A DNA stretch of 64,000 nt from positions 124,001-188,000 of the forward strand of contig CAVZJM010000016.1 of NCBI GenBank assembly GCA_963775625.1, in the 5' to 3' direction. A program made the position numbers and the translations under genes. A model generated the notes under the pieces. That model searched no databases, was not told where the DNA came from, and saw nothing but the letters and a program-made list of their open reading frames with translations. Every line of letters begins with the position of its first letter. Within the stretch, counting starts at the first letter, position 1. The DNA is from JAIBJN01 sp963775625. Its GTDB lineage: Bacteria; Actinomycetota; Thermoleophilia; Gaiellales; Gaiellaceae. Below, piece after piece: positions 59,343 through 64,000 of the stretch.

Positions 59343-60644
59343 ATGCGATCGCATGGGCTCGGACAAGGCGATCCTGCCGTTTGGCACGGCAGCCGTGTCG
59401 GCGGCGACGGAAAGCCGACCGAAGCCCAGGCTTTCCGCTTCTGGCTGAGGCTGGGGATGATCAGCTTCGGCGGGCCGGCGGGGCAGATCGCGATCATGCA
59501 CGACGAGCTCGTCGAGCGGCGGCGCTGGATCTCGGAGCGCCGCTTCCTGCACGCGCTCAACTTCTGCATGGCGCTCCCCGGGCCAGAGGCACAGCAGCTC
59601 GCCTCCTATGTCGGCTACTCGATGTACGGCGTCCGGGGTGCGCTCACGGCCGGCGGCCTGTTCGTCCTGCCGTCGTTCGTCCTCCTCTGCCTGCTGAGCG
59701 CGATCTACGTCGAGTTCGGCGAGGTGGCGGCCGTCGCCGGGATCGTGCGGGGGCTCGGGGCCGCCGTGATCGCGCTCATCGCAGCCGCGGTCATCCGGGT
59801 GGGGAGTCGCGTCATCCACACGCCCGCGGCGCTCGTGCTGGCCATCCTGGCGTTCGGGCTGATCGTCGCCGGCGTTCCCTTCCCGGTGATCATCGCGCTG
59901 GCTGCGCTGGTCGGGTATCTCGCTGGCGCTCGCCTCCCCGGTCTCCTCGGCCCGCTTGCTGGGCAGAGCGGAGCGGAGGAGGCGCCGGACGACTCGCCGC
60001 CGGAGACCGGCTTGCGCCGCCGGCTCGTGAAGACGCTTCTCCTCTGGCTCGTCCCCCTTACCGCCCTCCTTCTCGCCGGCGGCCTCGTCGCGGAGCTCGC
60101 CGGCTTCTTCACGCTCGCCGCTCTCATCACGTTCGGCGGCGCCTACGCAGTGCTGCCCTTCGTGGCCAGCGCCGCAGTCGACCGCTTCGGCTGGCTCACC
60201 GCCGACGACATGGTCGCGGGCCTCGCCCTCGGCGAGTCGACGCCGGGGCCGCTGATCATGGTCAACACCTTCGTCGGCTTCCTCGCCGGCTACAACGTCG
60301 AGGGAGGCCTCGCCTGGGGGCTCCTCGGAGCGACGATCGCGACCCTGTGCACGTTCGTCCCTTCGTTCGTCTTCATCGTGAGCGGCGCGCCGATCATCGA
60401 CCGGATCCGTTCGACCGGCGCGTTCGCGGCCTCGCTCAGCGGCATCACGATCGGCGTCGTCGGCGTCATCGCCGGCCTGGCGGTGTTCGTCGCCCGCCAC
60501 GCCGCCTTCGCCGACGATCAGGCCGACTGGCTCGTGATCGTGCTCGCCGCGGTCGCGTTCGTCGCCGTCTGGCGGTTCCGCGTGGGGGTCGTCCCCACCG
60601 TCGCGAGCTGCGCCGCTGTCGGCCTCGTCGCCGCGCTCGGTTAG
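59343..60644 (+). CDS. chrA: Chromate transporter ChrA (two-domain CHR family)
   Basis: 433 aa from ATG 59343. Two homologous CHR halves: FWLRLGMISFGGPAGQIAIMHDELVERRRWISERRFLHALNFCMALPGPEAQQLASYVGY and FTLAALITFGGAYAVLPFVASAAVDRFGWLTADDMVAGLALGESTPGPLIMVNTFVGFLAGY. Both carry the FGG and PGP motifs, with about ten membrane helices. Exports chromate, possibly in exchange for sulfate. Start sites further inside are possible. Confidence 0.94.
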   Translation: MRSHGLGQGDPAVWHGSRVGGDGKPTEAQAFRFWLRLGMISFGGPAGQIAIMHDELVERRRWISERRFLHALNFCMALPGPEAQQLASYVGYSMYGVRGALTAGGLFVLPSFVLLCLLSAIYVEFGEVAAVAGIVRGLGAAVIALIAAAVIRVGSRVIHTPAALVLAILAFGLIVAGVPFPVIIALAALVGYLAGARLPGLLGPLAGQSGAEEAPDDSPPETGLRRRLVKTLLLWLVPLTALLLAGGLVAELAGFFTLAALITFGGAYAVLPFVASAAVDRFGWLTADDMVAGLALGESTPGPLIMVNTFVGFLAGYNVEGGLAWGLLGATIATLCTFVPSFVFIVSGAPIIDRIRSTGAFAASLSGITIGVVGVIAGLAVFVARHAAFADDQADWLVIVLAAVAFVAVWRFRVGVVPTVASCAAVGLVAALG

Positions 60645-60949
60645 CGGCGGGCGAGAAGCTCCGGGTGGCGGCCGGCGTCGAAGTCGCAGATGAAGCGCGT
60701 GAGGCCGTGCTCGAACCCCACGTCGCGGCCGTACGCCCGCCGGTAGTCGACGACCAGGACGCCGAGATCGGCGAACGCCCGCTCGAGCACGCAGCCGCCA
60801 CCGTCCCACGCGGTGCACGCGCCGGGAAGCTCGTAGAGCGGGTCGGCGCCATGCTCGATCCGGATCCGGTTCACGCGTCGGAGCACCTCGTCGAGCCGGC
60901 TCGCCCGAATCGCGGAGCGGGTCGGCGCGGCTTGCAGAGCCGCCGTCAT
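60641..60949 (-). CDS. Hypothetical protein (102 aa)
   Basis: From ATG 60949: TAALQAAPTRSAIRASRLDEVLRRVNRIRIEHGADPLYELPGACTAWDGGGCVLERAFADLGVLVVDYRRAYGRD. A compact alpha/beta protein with two cysteines about nine residues apart. I recognise no domain, although its helix start (RLDEVLRRVNRIRIEHG) resembles short actinobacterial hypothetical proteins. Its stop overlaps the convergent chrA stop by four bases. Confidence 0.6.
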   Translation of the reverse strand: MTAALQAAPTRSAIRASRLDEVLRRVNRIRIEHGADPLYELPGACTAWDGGGCVLERAFADLGVLVVDYRRAYGRDVGFEHGLTRFICDFDAGRHPELLARR

Positions 60950-61084
60950 GAACCCCAGTGTACGACGACCGGTATCCAGGAGTGCGCGAGCCCCCCCGAT
61001 GATTAGGGTTTTGCTAAGACCACTTGCCCAAGTTGCCATCGGCGTCTAGCCTCAGGGAGTGAGACTGCGGTGAGGGTGAGCGGC

Positions 61085-62725
61085 ATGTTCAGATTCGCGG
61101 CGGCGCTGGTCGTCGCCTTTTTTGTGGGCGCGGGCCTTTCTGGCACCGCGGCCGCGGCTCCGGCGTGCTCGTACGACGGCGGCTCGAGCGAAGTGAACGC
61201 GACGCTCGGCGCCGGGGAGTCGGCCACGCTTGCGGTGACGGGGTCGGGGCGATATCTGTTCGGCGGATCTCAATCGCGGGGCCGCGACGAACGGCAACAC
61301 CGACAGGATTCTCGTCACCGGGCCCGGCGGCTCGACCGAGCACCTGATCATCGACCAGTTCAACGGCCCGCTCGCGCCGGGCGCCACAGCCGAGGGAGTG
61401 GGAATCTCCGAGATCGAGGTCGTGGTCGGGCTGGGCGATGCCTCCGACGAGATCGTCGTGCGCGGCAGTCCCGACCAGGAGCATCTCATGCCGGGAGCAA
61501 TGGCGTCGGCTTCGACGACGACAGCGACACCGGACATCACCTTCTCTCCGCTCCCCAACTCGATCGAGCTCGTTGCCGCCGGTGGGATGCCCCACGTCCT
61601 CGGCGTGCGGGGAGGCTTCGGCGCCGGGCACGTCTTCCCCGGTCCCGTCACCTTGCGTGCGGGCAGTCAAGGCGGCTCCTTGACCGGAAGCAACTTCGCC
61701 GACCTGCTCTCGGCGGCGCTGGCGCCGACTTCATCCACGGCTCCGAGGGCGCCGACACGATCGACGGCGGAGCAGGCGGGGACAGGCTGAGGGGCGCGGA
61801 CGGGAACGACTCCATCGCCGGCGGCCCCGGTCAAGACATCTTCTCCGGCAGCTACGGAGACGACGTGCTCGACGCGCACGACGGCGTGGCCGACGTGCAG
61901 CTGAACGGAGGCCCCGGGACGGACACGGCCGCCTACGATCGAGGCCTGGATCCCGCCCCGATCGCCGTCGAGAACAAGTTTCCGCTCGATCCACCGCCGC
62001 CGCCCGATCCGGATCCGGACCCGGATCCCGTCACGGACTGCAGCTGGGTCGGCGGGGTCGTCTCGGCGACGATTGCGCCGGGCACGCGGGCCACCCTGAG
62101 GGTCAGCGGCGGCCAGATCCGCTTCGGCGCTCCGGCGGTGCCCTGCGGCACGGCCACGACGTCGAACACCGACGAGATCGTCGTCGAGGGCCCGACCGAT
62201 ACCCGGGAGACGCTCGTCGTCGACCTCAGCGGCGGGAAGCTCGCCCCCGGGGCGACCCCCGAGGGAGCCGGACAGTCCGAGATCGAGGTCCGCGTGGAGC
62301 TTCGCGACGTGGTCGACCTCGTCCGCGTCGTCGGCCCGCGCTCGAGAGCATCCTTCGCGGTTGGTTCGCGGGGGATCTCGCTCAACAGAGACGACGACGT
62401 CGACATCACCGTCGATCCGGATCCGATCATGGTCTCGCTCGAGGGCAGCCGTGCGCGGGACCGGCTCACCGCCGCCGGCGGCTACGGCGCCGGGAGGCGC
62501 TTCGCCGGCAGCGCGGAGCTTCGAGGCCTCGGCTCGGCCGACGTCCTCGTCGGGGGGAAGGGCAGCGACAGGATGTGGGGCGGCCGGGGGCGCGACCTGC
62601 TGCGCGCGGTCGACCACAAGCGCGACCGGAAAATCGACGGCGACGCCGGCCGCGACACTGTCTACTTCGACCGCGGGCGCGACGTGCCGGTCGACTGCGA
62701 ACGCCTCCGGCCCCGCCGCGGTTAG
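61085..62725 (+). CDS. Secreted RTX-like protein with duplicated beta modules; two compensating frameshifts
   Basis: Signal peptide FRFAAALVVAFFVGAGLSGTAAAAPA. Module 1 (CSYDGG...) and module 2 (CSWVGG..., from about 62039) each contain a 100-residue beta unit with the shared phrase LAPGATxEGxGxSEIEVxV and end in calcium-binding repeats (GADFIHGSEGADTIDGGAGGDRL; GGRGRDLL). Module 1 is readable only by leaving the main frame at GGGG 61278-61281 and returning near 61712; correcting both gives 546 aa, while uncorrected translation garbles about 145 residues. A GTG at 61070 is an alternative start. Confidence 0.72.
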   Translation: MFRFAAALVVAFFVGAGLSGTAAAAPACSYDGGSSEVNATLGAGESATLAVTGSGRYLFGGSQSRGRDERQHRQDSRHRARRLDRAPDHRPVQRPARAGRHSRGSGNLRDRGRGRAGRCLRRDRRARQSRPGASHAGSNGVGFDDDSDTGHHLLSAPQLDRARCRRWDAPRPRRAGRLRRRARLPRSRHLACGQSRRLLDRKQLRRPALGGAGADFIHGSEGADTIDGGAGGDRLRGADGNDSIAGGPGQDIFSGSYGDDVLDAHDGVADVQLNGGPGTDTAAYDRGLDPAPIAVENKFPLDPPPPPDPDPDPDPVTDCSWVGGVVSATIAPGTRATLRVSGGQIRFGAPAVPCGTATTSNTDEIVVEGPTDTRETLVVDLSGGKLAPGATPEGAGQSEIEVRVELRDVVDLVRVVGPRSRASFAVGSRGISLNRDDDVDITVDPDPIMVSLEGSRARDRLTAAGGYGAGRRFAGSAELRGLGSADVLVGGKGSDRMWGGRGRDLLRAVDHKRDRKIDGDAGRDTVYFDRGRDVPVDCERLRPRRG

Positions 62726-62885
62726 TCTCAAGATCGCCCAGGACGTGGGCAACTCGGTGCGGCTCGAAGCGTCGAAGCCATCACACCCAGCGTCCGACCG
62801 CGCGCCTAGCCTGTGGCGTGAGCTCAAGGCGGAGGCAGTGGCTGCCGAAGCTCACTGAACCGTTTCAGGCGGTCAGCGAGGACAA

Positions 62886-63023
62886 ATGGATCACTACGTC
62901 GGCGAAGAGATAAGCACCGGGAAATCGAAGCGGTACACGGCCGCCGACGGGAACATGATCCTCGTCGTCGAGAAGCGGGAAGACGGGACCTACGTCCTCG
63001 TCGACTACGTCTTGATGAAGTGA
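62886..63023 (+). CDS. Small hypothetical protein (45 aa)
   Basis: ATG 62886 to TGA 63023: DHYVGEEISTGKSKRYTAAD-GNMILVVEKREDGTYVLVDYVLMK. The alternating pattern predicts three or four beta strands and balanced charge, unlike random high-GC frames. No ribosome-binding site stands out (AGCGAGG about 9 bases upstream is the best candidate). Function unknown. Confidence 0.5.
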   Translation: MDHYVGEEISTGKSKRYTAADGNMILVVEKREDGTYVLVDYVLMK

Positions 63024-63055
63024 CGCCGGAGGCCGCGGGCGCCGGCGTCTTCCCG

Positions 63056-63748
63056 TCAGGGAATCACCTTCAGCTTCGGTCCGACCGTGACTCCAAGGGC
63101 GTTGTAGTCGGAGATCACAACGGTGCTCAGCAGTTGGTAGCGGCCGACCTCTGGCGCCGTGAACTCGACAGCTGCTCTGTAGGCGAGCACGTCGGGCTCT
63201 AGCCGGCCGTGCGCGGCGGCGAGCACCGCCATCTCGTCGCTCGCGGCGACCTCGGCGAGGATGTGGACGTAGTAGCTCGGTCGTCTCGAGACGACCTGAA
63301 CAGCCCGCGCACCCGAGATGCGAAACCCGACCTCGGCGCGAATCCGGCTCGAGTCAGCTCCGGACGCTACGTTCTCGGCGGCGGGCACCTCCTCGAACGT
63401 CGCGTCGTCGAGCTCGAGCTGCAAGTCGTCAGGCGCCTCCGTCGAGCTCGTCGTGTCGGGGAGCGCCGCGACCGTCGCTACGTCCCCACCCGTTCCCTCT
63501 TCCTCCTGCTCTCCCGCCTTTGGAGCCGCTTGCGCGCTCGCCATGGAGATCGATGCCAACGCCTCCGCCCGCCCGGTCCAATCCTGCTTGGCGATTCGCT
63601 CGGCGCTCACGCCCGCGACGTTGTCCATGAGCGTCGCCAGGCCGTCCGGAGACAGAGCCGCGAGTTGGGCGAAGGTCGTCACCCCGACCTCGTGAAGCCG
63701 CCGCTCGATTGCGGGGCCGATTCCCGTGATGAGCTTGAAGTCATCCAT
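63056..63748 (-). CDS. Helix-hairpin-helix protein with C-terminal beta domain
   Basis: 230 aa from ATG 63748. DDFKLITGIGPAIERRLHEVGVTTFAQLAALSPDGLATLM is a helix-hairpin-helix pair as in DUF4332/ribosomal L21-like fusions. An acidic linker (about 75-125) leads to a beta-rich C-terminal domain (VGFRISGARAVQVVSRRPSYYVHILAEVAASDEMAVLAAAHGRLEPDVLAYRAAVEF). DNA or protein binding by the hairpin is expected, function otherwise unknown. It lies 41 bp downstream of a P-domain gene on the same strand. Confidence 0.75.
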   Translation of the reverse strand: MDDFKLITGIGPAIERRLHEVGVTTFAQLAALSPDGLATLMDNVAGVSAERIAKQDWTGRAEALASISMASAQAAPKAGEQEEEGTGGDVATVAALPDTTSSTEAPDDLQLELDDATFEEVPAAENVASGADSSRIRAEVGFRISGARAVQVVSRRPSYYVHILAEVAASDEMAVLAAAHGRLEPDVLAYRAAVEFTAPEVGRYQLLSTVVISDYNALGVTVGPKLKVIP

Positions 63749-63789
63749 TCGCCAGTGACCCTCCCTGAGACTGCTCGAGCCGCAGCAAG

Positions 63790-64000
63790 CTAGGCCTCCT
63801 CGAGCTCGATCTCGAGTGCCCAGCGACGCAGGATGCCGACGTCCCTTCCCTCCAGATCGGCCACCGCCAGCGTCCACTCCCCGCGAGCTTCCTGCCCGAG
63901 AAGGACGGTCAAAGCGGGAGTGTCTGACGTCCTGTAGAGCCGGACCAGGTCATCCGCGCTTCCCCCGCCGCGGTCGTGGAGAACCGAAGTGCTCCCGCTG
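63790..64000 (-). CDS. 3' end of a P-domain (proprotein convertase-like) protein, partial
   Basis: The minus-strand frame entering at the window edge reads STSVLHDRGGGSADDLVRLY, TPALTVLLGQEARGEWTLAV and ADLEGRDVGILRRWALEIEL before the TAG at 63790. The GEWTLxVxDLxxxDxGxLxxWxLEI pattern is the C-terminal half of the P/Homo B beta-sandwich domain. The rest of the gene lies outside the window. P domains usually follow subtilisin-like proteases or occur in secreted multi-domain proteins. Confidence 0.85.
   Translation of the reverse strand, partial: SGSTSVLHDRGGGSADDLVRLYRTSDTPALTVLLGQEARGEWTLAVADLEGRDVGILRRWALEIELEEA

Overview
The window reads as a high-GC actinobacterial chromosome, most likely class Thermoleophilia (Gaiellales/Solirubrobacterales-like). 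This is inferred from dense GTG/TTG starts, 4-bp gene overlaps, F420-type LLM and PPOX proteins, a DtxR-like iron box, a CitA-like citrate synthase and a linked SRP RNA-dnaX-ybaB-recR block. The species cannot be named from sequence alone.

Layout. 0-12 kb is a central-carbon block: malate dehydrogenase and isocitrate dehydrogenase (minus) diverge from citrate synthase; then come a carbonic anhydrase, a tandem overlapping pair of Xer-type recombinases, ATP-PEP carboxykinase and a succinate dehydrogenase operon of SdhA, SdhB and a HdrB-like CCG protein. 12-18 kb holds a phosphoesterase, two overlapping tiny genes, the asd-aspartokinase pair and a P450-ferredoxin pair. 18.5-21.3 kb is recR-ybaB-dnaX-SRP RNA.

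21.5-33.2 kb is an integrated element. tRNA-Val(CAC) is intact at 21440-21511, and 49 bp of it (from the anticodon stem to the 3' end) are repeated exactly at 33164-33212, 11,700 bp away. A tyrosine integrase lies directly inside the tRNA end, followed by a truncated ATPase/winged-helix gene, an excisionase-like gene and a zinc-ribbon gene. The cargo includes two paralogous secreted or anchored low-complexity proteins (one with a poly-Asp tract) that share a conserved leader whose hairpin encloses the ribosome-binding site. It also includes an array of single-gene units (VOC, RibD-like, GNAT, RibD-like, GNAT) separated by a same-orientation repeat of about 58 bp, a small gene behind a perfect LexA box, and two tandem AOC-barrel-like secreted proteins.

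33-50 kb returns to chromosome: an LLM oxidoreductase with a SagB-type nitroreductase, a ferrous-iron uptake operon (EfeO/M-like plus FTR1) behind a palindromic iron-box-like site, an ECF sigma/DUF4349 pair, an aminotransferase, MscS, a GGDEF cyclase, UppP, cytochrome c, RTX-like repeats and tRNA-Ser(GGA). 50-64 kb has a UDG, a PepSY/lipoprotein pair divergent from an OmpR-type two-component system, an L,D-transpeptidase, a Zn-less DksA-like protein, a sigma-70 factor, L31, ChrA, a second RTX-like protein and the end of a P-domain protein.

Five otherwise normal genes (sdhA, sagB-like, GGDEF, PepSY, RTX-like) are broken by six single-base indels whose repair restores conserved sequence. This pattern suggests consensus errors at least as strongly as biology, so each of these genes is annotated across the break.
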